From: Bactrocera neohumeralis
Lineage: Eukaryota > Arthropoda > Insecta > Diptera > Tephritidae
Assembly: GCF_024586455.1 (NCBI RefSeq)
Contig: NC_065921.1
Location: 78,320,720 to 78,384,719, forward strand
Reading direction: 5' to 3'
DNA length: 64,000 nucleotides
Made by a program: the position numbers and the translations under genes. Position 1 is the first letter of the stretch, and every line of letters begins with the position of its first letter. Under the pieces are notes generated by a model. The model saw only the letters and a list, made by a program, of their open reading frames with translations. It made no database searches and was not told the origin of the DNA. Shown in pieces: positions 25,446 to 38,495 of this stretch.

Positions 25446-26125
25446 TGGGGGGGTATTCTGGTCTGGACGTCTAAATGTCAGACATTTTTCAAACGAAGAT
25501 AAAAAATTAAAAAAAAAATTTATTATCCATTTTTTTGTATAAATTTTACCAAAAAAATACAAATAAAAAAAAAAAATTAAAATGAATTAAAAAAAATAAA
25601 AATAGAAAAATAGAAAAATCGTTGATTGCAGGTCGGTTAAGTGGGGCTGCAAAAATAAAAACCGTGCTTCTTGGTTGACATGATTGATTCCAACTCTTGT
25701 AGTTATATAAAACAAACGGATTAACCTTTGCCAAAAAAAAATTCACCAAATGGCATGTAAAAAAGATTTTTTTACTCCTTTTTTTTTGATCTTTTTGAAT
25801 TTTTTATAAATACTCAAATCTATTCTTTTTTCGAGATCCGCGCGTTCGAGGCGCGTTAGAGAGACGTATAACAAAGATTCTTATTAAATATTTAAAGAAA
25901 TTGGTTAAGTAGAATTTGAGATATCATGTTAAAAACCTCAAAGAAAGAGCAGAAAAACTCTGTGTTTGTGTGGATCGCTCCGTTCAGCCAGTTTAGACGC
26001 CACGACACAAAATCCTCTGCATCTACGAAAATAATTTGAATTTGTAAAAATCCGTTTGAAAGTATAAATTTTGAAAATGTGCAAAAATAGATTTTTTTGT
26101 TTTCAAATTTCCTGACCAGAATACC
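25446..26125. mobile_element. Non-autonomous element with short terminal inverted repeats
   Basis: 'ggtattctggtc' at 25451-25462 and its reverse complement 'gaccagaatacc' near 26113-26124 are perfect 12-bp inverted repeats about 680 bp apart, flanked by matching G/C-poor DNA. The interior has no transposase. It contains 'gacgtctaaatgtcagac' near the left end and 'gtttagacgcc' near the right. This fits a MITE or a deletion derivative of a DNA transposon. No target-site duplication is clear. Confidence 0.5.
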
Positions 26126-26204
26126 TTCTTAAGGGTTTACATGGATTTCCTCGGGTAAAAAACAGCCCATTTTAAACAATTTTTTCTCAGATAAAAAATT
26201 TGAA

Positions 26205-26790
26205 TATTTTATTAGAATTTTTTGTTGTTACAACACTATTAACAAAGAAATTCTGAAATGTGAAAAAAATATTTTAAACTCTGTCATTGCGACGCCATTT
26301 CCTTTTTTGAAACCCGCAAACCTATGTAACCCCTTAATAATCGGTGATACATTTTGAAAAATTTTGGATTTCTTTGAGCCCGTGGCCCATCTGCAAGGAC
26401 ACCTCCGAAAAAAGGTGTCTAGCGGTGAGGTTGTTTTTTCTGTTTAAAACTATCTCAAATCCAAAACCCAAAATTATATTTGCTATAGATGAATGCGGGT
26501 AATGTTCGAAGAACTAGTTAAAGTTTTGATTTTTAAATTGACGGCTTCGTGGCTTGAAAACTGAAATTATTAAAAATCTTGCGCCTTCGATTATTATCTG
26601 ACAAATGCAACTAAGAAGGTCGTGTGAATACTTCAAGTCGATCGGCACAGCGCTTTCGGAGAAAATTTGCTCAACGACTCTAAAAACAGCGTTCCGAGAA
26701 TGACGCGTTTAAAATTTTGCGAGCCAATTACGCTAAGCGAAACTTACATATCTCGAAATTATTTGCAATATCAGCTTCCTTTCGAAGAAT
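26205..26790. repeat. Dispersed repeat, copy A
   Basis: Blocks shared in order and orientation with 36065-36600 include 'ctattaacaa[a/g]gaaattctgaaa', 'aaactc...cattgcgac[g/a]ccatt', 'gaaaaaaggtgt' / 'gaaaaaagatgt', and 'taaaaaca[g/c]...ttcgagaa.acgc'. It is probably an old transposon relic with no reading frame left. Confidence 0.65.
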
Positions 26791-29014
26791 GTTTTCACGT
26801 ATACATACATATGTATGTTTGTAGATTCGGTATAGTACTCGTACAATATTTGTAAAAAAATTTAATATGTGTATTATATTTCTTAGCAAGAAAAATAATA
26901 AGAAGACTCAAACTCTTAAAATTTGTGAGTCATATTTTTTCTAAATTTTTAGGCATATTTCTTGACCAAAAATATTTTAAATTAACCGATATCCAATTGT
27001 TAAATTATAACAATAAGACGCTAATAATAACATTAAAAATATTTAAAATCAGTAAAATATATTTTTTCTACATTTTTCGAAGAAAATATTTATTCACTTT
27101 TACTTAAAAATTAAAAAAAAAAAAAATACATAGCAAGAAATCATAGTTTTTACGCTTGCCATCAAAGATAGCATACATACATCTACTTGTATAAGCTTTT
27201 TTGCAGAAGAGCGTGGTTTTTAGAAAGGATTTTTAGCGTATATTTAAGGGGAAGTGAAATGTTGTTCGAAAAAACAATATTTAATATTATAAAAAAAGGT
27301 GCTTCTCGTTCTAAAGTTGTTTAATGTAATCAGTATCTCCCTAACTTATAAGCAATAGTAAAGATTTTTCCTGCTACAGTTGTAGAACTGAGTACAGAGT
27401 ATATTTTGACCGAGGCTTGGTTGGTTTCTTAGAGGCGTTTTATAACTCGTCGAAGTCTTGCTACTACTATTAAAGTACTCTGTTTACTGATACCAACTGT
27501 GTTAGATCGCTCGAGTTGCGCTGACACTTTCAAATTGTTTTGAGAAAAAGTTAAAATCTTAGTATTTGAGCTTTTGCAATGTTGAAAGCTTTCATACGTT
27601 TCGAAAATTTGCGTCTGTTAACGATTTGCTGTTTGGTAAACTGAAAACTGTTTCAAAAGTTCAAGGTTTCATCAGTTTAAATAGCTTTGTCAGTGAAAGC
27701 TTTCTTTACAAACCTTGTGTTACCTAAATCGTTATGAATTTAGTGTTTTAGGACTTAACTTTATAAAAATAAATTTTAACTTTCAAAATACGAAGCACTT
27801 TTAAAAACTTTTAAGATGTTTTCGTAATTTTTTTTTATATAGAATTATTAATCTACTTCAATTCATTGTCGAAAGCATACGTAAGTCAAAGATTTCATAA
27901 AATCTAAGCTTTTTAATAAAAAAAAAAATGTTATAAAATGTAAGCTTTGCTGTTTGAGTTTTCATAGCTGCTTTTTCGTAAGCCAGAGTTTTCATATACT
28001 TGAAGAAAAGCTTTAAAATGTTGGTTTTCATACCGTGAGTGCTCTTTAAAAATTTAGAGCTCTCGTACACTTCAAGTTTTATGTGAGCTTTCATAAATTC
28101 GCTGTTTTTTTATAAGCTTTCATTATTTCTGTGATTTTCCTGTGTTAAAATGAAAATTCAAGTCTCTTACGAATCCTCTAGGAACTGATTTAGATCGCCA
28201 ATGATGGCAACGAAAGATGAAAATGAAATTTTTGTATTTTTAAAATGAAAGTTTTCATTAAACGAAAGTCTAGTTTTGAGCTTGTTTGAACACTTCCTAT
28301 AGTGACGTTACACTTGGTATAGTGACGTTATAAGAGCCGAGAGCAGTTTGCCATTTAAACAACACGCGAATTTACGCTTGGCTTGGCTTTGAGCGTCCAC
28401 TCTGTGGGCAGCCTAAAGTTTCTAAACTCACGCCCAAAGCCTCAGGTAAGCTTAGGTATTTGCAGGTGAAAGCTTGGTTTTCCAGCTCAACATCGCAGGC
28501 AGGTTGCTCTAAGCTACTTCTCTTATTATGGTGGTCTGTTGGTATTTCCGTCTACTTGCTATAATTTTCTTCTATAATTCTATTAGAAATCGTATCACTG
28601 AAAAGTGACGTGATCAACTATCTACTGTTGGGGTAAGCTAAGTAATTTATATGCATATAAGGTGGTAAAAGTAGTAAGTAAAAGCTGAACTGTTGTTCAT
28701 AACGGTTTTTTATTTTATAGTATTAATATAAATATTATTTTTGCAAATAATTAATATACAAACAAAAAAACTAAAATATTTACATTTTTCTGTTTTCTCT
28801 CTTTTTTGACTCTTTTGCAGCATAAAAATCTTTTAATTATAAGGAATCATATATAAACACATGCATATATCTAAATATATATAGCCTAGCTTGTAAGGAT
28901 ACTTAAAGCAGCGAGTCGATGTGGTTCATCTAACCACAAACATTTGGGTGTATACAATTATATACGGCCTATGGCTTAACTCCACAACTCATTTGTAAGT
29001 ACAAGTTTTTGAAA
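26791..29014. other. Gene-free stretch; possible hrg 3' UTR exon start at 28821
   Basis: No coding sequence seen. From about 27530 to 28130 the words 'aaagctttca' and 'tttcata' recur loosely. A good acceptor (TTTTTTGACTCTTTTGCAG) ends at 28820 and could receive the hrg donor at 24624. Confidence 0.5.
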
Positions 29015-30780
29015 TATGCTACAAATTATTAAAAAAAAAAATAGAAAAATTGAGAAAGAAACATTAAACATTTTAGAAAAGCATTAAAATTAATCTATGA
29101 ATAACATATTTAAAAAAATATTAAATATTAAAATTTTTGAAAAAGTATTGAAAATTTTAGAAAAATATTGAAAATTTTATTGAAAAAATATTGAAAATCT
29201 TAAAAAAATATTAAACATTTAAGGAAAACTTTAAAATTTATAGAAAAATATAGAAGTTAGTAGAAAAATATAAAAAATTTTAGATGAACATTAAAATTAA
29301 TTAAAAAATTTCAAATTTTAATTAATTAAAATTATTTTAATAATATAAGTTTTAAATAATAATTTAAAATTTTTAAATTTTTTAAAAATTACTAAATCAA
29401 ATTTTTAGAAAAATAATAAAAAAATTATTAAAATTTTCGAAAAATTTCAAAATGACTAGAAAAATATTAAATATTACAATTTTTAGAAAAAATTAAAACT
29501 TTTATAAAAATATTGAAATTTTTAGAAAAATATTTAAAATTTAAGAAAACTTTTACAAAAATATTAAACATACTACATACATATGTATGTATGTATATAA
29601 ATAAAATTTTTAGAAATTCAAAAAATTTTAATATTTTTGGTAAAATATTAAAACTAATCTACATATACCATAAATATTTTTTATACAAATTTTAGAAAAA
29701 TATTAAAACTATGCTAAAAATAAAATATTAAAAATAAATTTTTTTGGAAAAACTTTAACATTTTTAGAAAAAAAATTAATGTTAATGTTAATGTATAATT
29801 TAATGTTAACAATTTTTAGAGAAAATTAAAATTTTATAAAAATATTGAAATATTTAGGAAAATATTAAAACTAATCTATAAATGAAATACAAAAAAAAAT
29901 AAATATTAGAATTTTTGGAAAAACGTGAAATATTTCGGAAAAATATTAACATTTTTGGAAAAATATCGAATTGTTTTTATAAAAATATTAAAAAAATTGA
30001 AAATTTACAATTTTTATATTATAAAATATTAAGAAAAATTTTTTTAAAAAATTTTTTTGAGAAATTTTTTGAAAAATTTTTTTAAAATTTAAAATTTTTA
30101 AAAATTAAAAGAAAATTTAAAAGCAAGTAAACAATATTAAAATTTGTATTATAATTTTTTTTTTGAGTGTTTAAAATATTATTAGAACTTTTAAAATTCA
30201 ATTTTAGGATATTTTAAATTTTTTTAGAAACATTTTAAAATTTTTAGAAAATAAATAAAACTTTTAGAAAAAATATTAAAATTTTTAGAAAAAATATTAA
30301 AATGTTTAGAAAAATTTTAAAATTAAAATAAATACTGAGAATTGTAGAAAAATATTATAATTTTTATAAAACTAAAATAAAATAAATATTAGAAATTTAA
30401 GAAAACTACCAACATTGATTGACATTAAAACACAATATTAAATATTGAAAAGTTGAGAAAAATATTCAAATTTTAGAAAAGTCATACAATTTTTGAGAAA
30501 TATTAAAAATAATCTTAAAACTTCAAAGAAAATATTAAAACTTGTAGAAAAAAATTAAAAGTAAAAAAAAAATATTGAATAGTTTAGCTAAATATTAAAA
30601 TTTTTGGAAAAATATTAGATATAAAATTTATAGAAAAATATCACAACTTACGAAAAAAATTAAAACTTTTAGAAAAATTTTAAAATTTTTAGAAAAATCT
30701 TAAAAATTTTAGAAAAATTTTAAAAGTTCTGCGAAAAATATTAAATATAAAATTTATTAAGCTTTTTAAAAAAATATAAA
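29015..30780. repeat. Degenerate array of about 20-25-bp TTTTTAGAAAAATATTAAAA units
   Basis: For about 1.75 kb the plus strand is a succession of 'tttttagaaaaatattaaaa'-like words with drifting spacing, interrupted by TATG microsatellite at 29575-29600. A shorter block of the reverse-complement motif lies at 37020-37340. It is simple-sequence expansion and carries no gene. Confidence 0.85.
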
Positions 30781-32079
30781 AATTTTAGAAATGTTAATAT
30801 ATATTTTTTTATTTTCTCTCCACAGAAACATTTAATTGCAACAATTGGCATAGCGTACAAGTTCATTGTCTTTAAATTACACATACATGCATAAATATGC
30901 TGATTTATAAGGGAGAGGAAGCTTACATTGGCGCAAACTCCGAAGATTTGGCCAAGAGATTTGGATTTCGGACCCAACGACACTACAAGAGCGTTACACG
31001 CGGCACATAACATTCTATATATGTACATATGTACATACAACGGGCCCCGTTGCTGCTTTAATTGGCTGAACGTCCTTTCCAACGTCGTACATACCTACAT
31101 ATGTGTCTATATTTGGCCAAACATTATGCTAAGCAACATTTTAATCCTTCTCCTAGATAGAACCTTCTACTACTAGTACTACTCTTAAGCAACTCTACAT
31201 GGATAACAATTCGCAATAATTGTTATTTAACTCTTTTTTTTGCAGCGATTTCGCAACGCATACAGAAAGCGTAAGAAAGATGCAAGCGCTGTGTTGCACC
31301 GTTTTGACAACAAAAACAAGTGAATTTTTATGTTAGGCTCTATCTCACGACCGTATATGCTGACCACACATACAACACAACTTGACTATGGTTACATACA
31401 TACATACAAACGTATTTACTCACATACAAACTCTACTAGACAACAACAACAACTCAAATTTCTGCGAAAGCAAACCTTTTTTACTACACTTTTGGAAGAA
31501 AAAAATTAAAAACAAAATGTTTCTTAACAAACATTTAATTTTTTACCAACAACCCACTACACGTGACCCACTCCTATTTATTTGAATTATTTTCCAAATC
31601 CACTTTTCTTCACCACCACTTCCTCATTACCAACAAACACACACACACACACTTCCTTAACGTTTTTATGAAATTCGACTCGTCTCAACTTTAAAACTTA
31701 AGCTCGTCTGTTAGTTGAAATTAAATTGATACAAAAATGCAAGTATATTGAAAGTGTTACTTAATGCTGAAAAAAGCCGAAAAAACTATGAAGCAACAAA
31801 CAAAGATGCGTAAGAAAGAAAGAAAACTGAAAAACAAAAACTGGAGAAAAAAGGTAAAGAAAAAATTCAATAATCATTACAAAAAAGTTTCAAAATATTT
31901 CCAAATTACATTTTATCCATAATTTACATTAAATAAAAAATAAAATAAACCTAAAAAAGTTACAGAAATAAAGCGCAAAAAAAAAATAAAACACTGTGTT
32001 TTTAATTTTAGCATTAACATTTTGTGCTTCGGCAAAATAAGCATATTATTTAATTCAAAATAAAATCACAAATTGTATT
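30781..32079 (+). other. Gene-free; weak splice acceptors
   Basis: Acceptor-like ends occur at 30825 (TCTCTCCACAG) and 31245 (TTTTTTTTGCAG) and could be 3' UTR exons of hrg, but no coding sequence follows. Otherwise AT-rich with CATA/ACAC microsatellites. Confidence 0.4.
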
Positions 32080-33330
32080 AGAAAGCTCAAGTGAAAGGAC
32101 TGAAATGCTTTAACATGAAGGTTTTGTGTTGTAAAAAGGCATGCAAAGCTTTTATGAACGTGAACTTCACTAGTTTTGTGCGATAGCTCAAAGGAAAGCA
32201 CTGAAAAGCTCTAACATGAATGTTTTGTACGGTTGCAAAGCTCTTATATAACGAAAAATTTATTAATTTGGTGTGGAAGCATTAAAAAACATTTATGTGC
32301 GGTTGTAAAGCTTTTAAATAATGAGAAATTCATTACTTTTGTGCGAAAGCTCATAGGAAAGTACTGAAAAGCTCTAACATGAAAGATTTTTGCTATTGCA
32401 ATAGTATACAAAGCATGCAAAGCTTTTTGTAACTATAAATTCATTAATTTGGTGCGAAAGCTCATAGGTCATAGCACTGAAAAGGTCTTTATTTTGAAAG
32501 TTTTGTGCTGTTGCAATAGTGTACAAAGCATGCAAAGTAAAATAACTGACACATATGAAATTCATTTGTTTTGTGTGAAAGCACTGAAAAGCTGTGCTAA
32601 GCTTTCGTTTTATTTGAAAATTCAAATGCAAGCACTGAGATGTGATTTAGGCAATAGTACGCTTTGACGCACACACAAATATATGTATTTTGCTTTTGCT
32701 TTATAGGAAAGTTCCGTTGGTTAAGCTTTTACTTAACGAGAAAGCTCAAATGCGCTCAATTTTCAGTTCCAACTATAAGTAGCAACACAAGCATGGAAAC
32801 GAAGAAAATTATGAATTTTATGCGAAAGCTGAAATGGAAGCATTTAAAAGCCTTAAAAAGCTGTCGTGTTAGTTGAAAATTCATATGCAAGCACTACGAT
32901 GTGATGTTAATCAGTAGTCGTAGACGACGCACAAAGAATATTTTTTTCACTTAGTGGGAAAACTTAGATGGTTATGCTTTTATTTAACGAGAAAGCTTAA
33001 ATGCGCTAAATTTTCAATCCCAAATATAATCAGCAACATGAGCACGGAATTGAAGAATGTTGAATTTTATGCGAAAGCTCAAGTAAAAGCGTTAAAAAGC
33101 GTTTGAAAGTTTGCACGATTTGTGAAAATTCATGTCAAAGCTCTAAGGCGCGATGTTAATCAACTTGGACACATAAAAATATATTTTCATTTATGAGAAA
33201 GCTCAAATGTAAGCGCTGAAAAGCTTTCTCAAAGCTCATTGTATAAGAAAGTGTATATAAAGGTACGAAAAGGCGCTGCTAAGCTTTCACTTAACGATTT
33301 CATATCAGAAAATTTACATGAAATTGCTGA
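32080..33330. repeat. Degenerate tandem array with the recurring word GAAAGCTC, about 115-130 bp period
   Basis: Units carry 'gcgaaagctca.agg.aagcactgaaaagct' followed by 'gttttgtgctgttgcaa.agtgtacaaagcatgcaaag' and 'gaaattcatt...ttttgtg'. They are well aligned at about 32086, 32190, 32345 and 32455, then decay to 33330. No coding content. The AAAGCT word also dominates arrays at 42.4-44.1, 47.5-48.4 and 50-51.1 kb. Confidence 0.75.
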
Positions 33331-33599
33331 TAGACTCTGTTAAGCAATCTTTAATTGGTTGTCTAAAGGCAATTAGACTAATAATTTGGAACGTGTTTCG
33401 GAAAAAGTAGGTTCGTAGTACCCCTCATAACTTGTCGTTGGATGAAAGGATCAAGGGTCATTCGTTAGTTAATAGTTTGCCCTTATGAATCAGCGAAAAC
33501 ATTTTTCGAAATTTCACATACATATGTACATATTCGAAAACTTTGAAGTGAAGTTGTGGTCCTCAATGAGTCCATACTTTTTTCGGATTGCCTTTATTT

Positions 33600-34160
33600 G
33601 ATTTACGTATGATTTGGTTCATAATGAATGACGCCTCCCGCGCTGCGTCCAATATTCGGTCGACATAATCGTGGATAATGCGCATCGTCAGAGAGAGATA
33701 TAGTGCGCACCGAATGAGTTCATCAGCCATAGCGCACAACAATTGGAGCTGTGCCCAACAATTTTATGGAAGATTTTGCGAAAGGATCTTGGTGTGTGGG
33801 CTCAAAAACCAAATCCCTGCAAGAATTGAATTCGAACGAGCATCAAGCACATCGCACTTTCGGTGAATGGGCCCAAAACGAGCTGATAATCGCTGCCGAC
33901 GTTCACAAAAAACTTTGTTCAGCGATTGGTTGAATGGACACGTTACTAAGCAAAACTGTTGGGAATTTGGTGTCATAATAACCACAAGCCATTGTTGAGA
34001 CGCCGTTACATCTTCGAAAAGTCAATGTTTGATCTGCTCTATGGCTGGAGGGAATCAGTGGTTCATATTTCTCCAAAAATAAAGCCGGCATAATGTTACA
34101 GTCTATGGGAAAAGCTATAGAGCCATTATTACTGACGTTCGTGCCTGAATTGGAGTATGT
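33600..34160 (+). mobile_element. Decayed Tc1/mariner-type transposase remnant
   Basis: Across shifting frames the sequence gives 'SQQLELCPTILWKILRKDLG' (about 33735-33790), 'FGEWAQNEL' (33860-33887), 'LNGHVTKQNCW' (about 33930-33963), 'YGWRE' and 'KSYRAIITDVRA'. This is the order of a common insect mariner-type transposase: helix-turn-helix linker, then the DDE core. Frameshifts and stops make it inactive. The copy at 63.1-63.7 kb belongs to the same family. Confidence 0.7.
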
Positions 34161-35685
34161 GGATGTTCTGTGAACTATAATACCTATATATACTATATGT
34201 ATATATTATATAATATTTATCAAAAGTAATAATTATTTATATTTTAACATTTTTTCATAATAATTTTTGTAAGCATTTCCATAATCAAGAAATCGAATAG
34301 GGTATACCTTGAAGAGCATTTATTTGCAATAAGAAAATAAAACTACACAAACAACAAATAATAATTTAAGTTCAAAACAATGCAGCGGAATGCGATAGAA
34401 AAGCAAAAGCACTAAAACAGTAAATGTGGATCGTGAGAGTGAGCAACGGCAAACAGGGTTCAATGACACTTCTAATGCAGGACTCAAGTCGGGCTTTTGG
34501 CAAAACAAAGTATCCGCTAAATTAGTCAAGTAAATAAGATTGAGGGTGCAAGTCGACGTTGTGGATATTTAAATTGTTAAATAAAAATTATTACGAATTT
34601 TATAAGTTTTTTAATAAAAATAAATAAATAAATCATCAAATAAATAAAAAATGCAGTTATATAAATAAAAACAAATATTATTAAAAAAATTGTTTGCTGT
34701 TATGGAAATTTTGGTAAGTAGCAGATAATGTTAAAAATATATATATTATTATATTCCGTTGCATTGACAGTTGAAGAAATGATATGAACAGTATTTTTAG
34801 ATTTTAGCCGTTTTAATAAATCTTATGTTAAATATTTATTTTAATATATTAAATTAGGTGTTTTGAACATACTTGTATAAAAAATAAAAAAATGTAGTTG
34901 TCTTGAAAATTCTTGATACTTTTTTTCTTCATTTTTATTTAATAGCTTTTAGAAAAGTTTAAGTTATAACTTGATTGATTTTTTTAGACATCATCTGTGG
35001 TTGTTGCATTAGAACAAAATGTTTTTTTTTATAATTATAAATTATATATTTTTTAAAATAATTATTTTTTCCAAAATTCATATTTTTTTTTTTAAATTTC
35101 ATAATTTTCAAAAAAAAAAAAAATTTTTTCAAAATTTTCCAAAAAAAAAATATTAATAATTTTTTTCTTTAATAATTTTTTTGTTGTATTAGAAATATTA
35201 ACAAAAAAAATTATAATTTCTTTAATAATTAATACAATTTTTTTTTCATAATTAAAAAAATATATATAATTATATGATGAAATATGTTATACATTATAAT
35301 TTTTTTTTGAAAATTAGGAAAAAAATTTTTAAAAAAAAATTAAAAAATTATATTTTTTGTTTGAAAAATATGAAAAACAAATTTTATTAATTTTAAAGAA
35401 ATTATAACCGTTTTTATAAATATGTTTTTTTATAAATATATTTTTTTATAAATATATTTTTTTTTATAAATATATATTTTTAATATTTTTTTTGATAATT
35501 TATTTTAATAATTTATTTTAATAATTTATTTTAATAATTTTTTTTAATAATTTTTTTTTAATACTTTTTTTTAAATAATTTTTTTTATAATAATTATTAT
35601 TTAAAATATTTTTTGTTTGGAATTTTTGTTATTTTTCTATTTAAAGATTTTATACTTAGGCACAGTGTATCTGATCCACTTCTAA
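34161..35685. other. AT-rich, no gene seen
   Basis: AT repeats throughout. The part 35030-35610 is nearly pure A/T with 'ttttaataatttat' and 'tataaatatattttt' repeats. Confidence 0.7.
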
Positions 35686-35945
35686 GTCTAGCATATGGGG
35701 AAGATATAGAGAAGAGTCTCTGTGTTTTGAAACAAGAAAAAACATTGAAGTTGTATGACAGCTATGTATATGCTTTAGTGGTCCGGACTGAACAATTTGT
35801 TCAGAGAATGTAGCATTGCCTTGGAAAATATTCTATAACAAATTTCGTAAGGATAGCTTGTCAAATAAAAAAGTTTTCCATACAAGGATTAGATTTTGAT
35901 CGATCACTTTGTATGAAAGCTATATGTTATAGTTGTGGGTGAAAA
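35686..35945 (-). repeat. Inverted copy of the about 150-bp repeat
   Basis: The reverse complement of the unit is seen: 'gacagctatgtatatgcttta', 'ttgttcagagaatgtagcatt', 'gccttggaaaat', 'acaaatttcgtaaggata', 'aaaaaagttttccatacaag' and 'gatcgatcactttgtatg'. It is about 1.5 units long. Confidence 0.8.
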
Positions 35946-36064
35946 AAAGCCTTTATTCCATTTTTTTTTCTCATATAAATAAAATATTTTAAATTATTGC
36001 ATAATTAAATATTTTTAATTTATTGTATAATTAAATTAAATTTTTAATTATTGTACAGTTAAAT

Positions 36065-36600
36065 ATTTTATTAAAATTTTTTATTGTTACAAACATACAC
36101 TATTAACAAGGAAATTCTGAAATTTTTGGAAAAAATAGTTTAAACTCGAACATTGCGACACCATTTTCGGTGACCCTTCGGAAAAAAGATGTGCCTGCGT
36201 TGGCAGGATAACTTCTAAAACCTTAGCTTAGAACTTGGAAGAGAAAAAAACTGAAAATTGAATTTTTGGCTGACATTTTTACAAGAAAATTAAAATTTCA
36301 GTGACAATATCGCGACATTTTGTTTTTCAAATAGTTGTAATCGAAAAAAAATTTTCATCCACGTCTTTAAGAATTGTATCTCAAAGATCTCTGTAAAATT
36401 TCATGCCGTTCGGTTGAGTAGTTCTCGAGGAATCTTGCCAATCATCTTTAAAAACACAGTTTCGAGAAAAACGCTTTCAAAATCGACACACTTAACCTAG
36501 CTATCCTCGAGCGCACAAGTTCTCAAGGCTGTATCTCCGAAACTATTACTCGTATCAACTTGAAAATTTAGGAAAATATTCTAGAGGTGTTGTAGAATTT
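36065..36600. repeat. Dispersed repeat, copy B
   Basis: Second copy of the family at 26205-26790, same orientation, with shared blocks 'actattaacaaggaaattctg', 'cattgcgacaccatt', 'ttcggttgagtagttctcga' and 'tatctccgaaactatt'. Confidence 0.65.
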
Positions 36601-37019
36601 AATAAGACTATAAAAATTTCGAATTTTTAAAACCCGTGAAGATATGAAGCCTCTTAAAAGCTATTATGCCTTTATTGAGAGTTCAAACGAAAGCCAAGAA
36701 AAGTTCTGCCAAGTTAATTTAATAAAAACTCTGCTAACCTTTTTAGAGAGTAAAAAAAAAAAACAAAAAAGATTTAACTCGAATTCAAAAAAGCATTTTA
36801 TTGTTTGTTTTACGAAAACTAACATTTTTGTTAATTTTTTAAATGAACTGCCGAAATTGAGCCTTGAAAAATCTATATTTTTTTCTTATTCAAAAAATGT
36901 TTTGAAAAGCATAAAATGCTTGAAAGATTTTTTTAATACGAAAAATATACATACATACATATATATTTCGAAAAATAAATATAAAAATAAAGCAAATAAA
37001 TTAATATTTATAAAAGTTT

Positions 37020-37345
37020 AATATTTTTCTAAAAGTCTTAATATTTTTCTATAAATAATATGTTTAATATTTTTCGGAAAATTTTAATATTTTTTTCATA
37101 AATTTTATGTTTATTATTTTTCAAAATTTTTAATATTTTTTTCATAAATTTTATATTTAATATTTTTTAAAAATTTTAATAGTTTTCTAAAATTTCCAAT
37201 ATTTTAGTTTTAATATTTTTCTGAAAATTTGATATTTAATATTTTTCTAATATTTGTAATATATTTTATAAAAATTTTAATATTTTTAAAAAATTTTAAT
37301 ATTTTTAAAAAATTTTTAATATTTTTCTGAAAATTTTAATATATA
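37020..37345. repeat. TTTAATATTTTTCTAAAA array (reverse-complement motif of 29-30.8 kb)
   Basis: About a dozen degenerate 'taatatttttctaaaa'/'tttttcataaattttat' words in a row. They are antiparallel to the longer array 6-8 kb upstream. Confidence 0.8.
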
Positions 37346-38250
37346 TTTTTTTATTTCGAAAAATATGGTTATAAAATGGTTGTATATTGGTTATTATACG
37401 AGTCTGACAGCGATTTTCGATTTTTCTTTTTGATGATACGCTGTTTTGCATTTCAGGTGATGATATGTATGTAAATATATATCTTCATATGTACATTTGA
37501 AAAAATGTATGCAGTTGCTCAAGCAAATTCTGTAGCGCAACTAAATTTCAGCACTAAAACGTTTTCACTCACCAAAAATGTATTTAAAAGTACAGTCTGC
37601 ACTTTAAACCAAATGTTATTTTGAGAAATGTCACTGAGCATTTCTCCAGCACGTGAACAAGTGAAATTTCCCAAGACACAAAGCCGCTAAAATCTGCCAC
37701 GCCTGCGGTTCCCCGAAACAATAAACACGGAGACAAAGGTTTTGCAACAAACAGTGATTTACCTATTTTACCTTTATCTAACGCAAGTAGGGACAAAAAC
37801 CACGCTCACGCTAAGCGACGACCGCTGACTCGCCGTGTACTAAGATCATAGCACACGTATTAGCATGTTGAAGGTCATTTGACAGGATTAGAGCAGAAAA
37901 TAGCAGCCTTTGTTCGGCGTTTTTCGACGCGGCCGGCTTTCGGCGCGACGAATTGCAAACGCGATCCTTCTGAGAGACCTTTTAAAACTTAGTAGCTGAC
38001 TAAGCAAGCAAATTTAGCTGGCAGGTAAGTTCGTTTAGATTAGCTTAAGTAAACACTATATACTAGCTTAAGTCGCGGCAGCTGCATTTGCCATCCTTCC
38101 GCGAAGGCTCAGTTAATTCTATTTGTACTTTTTGACAAGATCCTAACCTTGTAGAGGGATTTGGTTGAGGATTAATTTTAGTACATGCTGCTAAGTACGC
38201 CCTGTCCATCAATACTAACCTACATACATATTTGTTTTAAATATTGTATG
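37346..38250. other. Gene-free, GC-richer patch 37600-38000
   Basis: A patch with near-balanced composition ('gacgcggccggctttcggcg' near 37927) stands out from the AT background but holds no ORF with recognisable similarity. It may be a transposon or LTR relic. Confidence 0.4.
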
Positions 38251-38495
38251 ATGGACTTAGGCTGAGTACACACTATACATTTAAGCATGGAAAAATAAAA
38301 TCTGCAGCAAATGTTTGACAGCTGTCAATCGCTTTCTGTCATTTAGTCATCAATGCCTTGTCTTAACTCACTATGGGAGACTTATGCTGAGTGCACACTA
38401 TACTTTTAAGCATATAAAAATAAAATCTGCAGCAAATGTTTGACAGCTGTCAATCGCTTTCTGTCATTTAGTCATCAATACCTTACTTTATCTGA
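38251..38495. repeat. Two-unit tandem duplication (124 bp) containing a perfect palindrome
   Basis: 'gctgagt.cacactata' occurs at 38261 and 38385, and the following about 100 bases are nearly identical. Each unit has 'aaaataaaatctgcagcaaa' then TTGACAGCTGTCAA, a 14-base perfect palindrome, then 'tcgctttctgtcatttagtc'. Confidence 0.9.
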
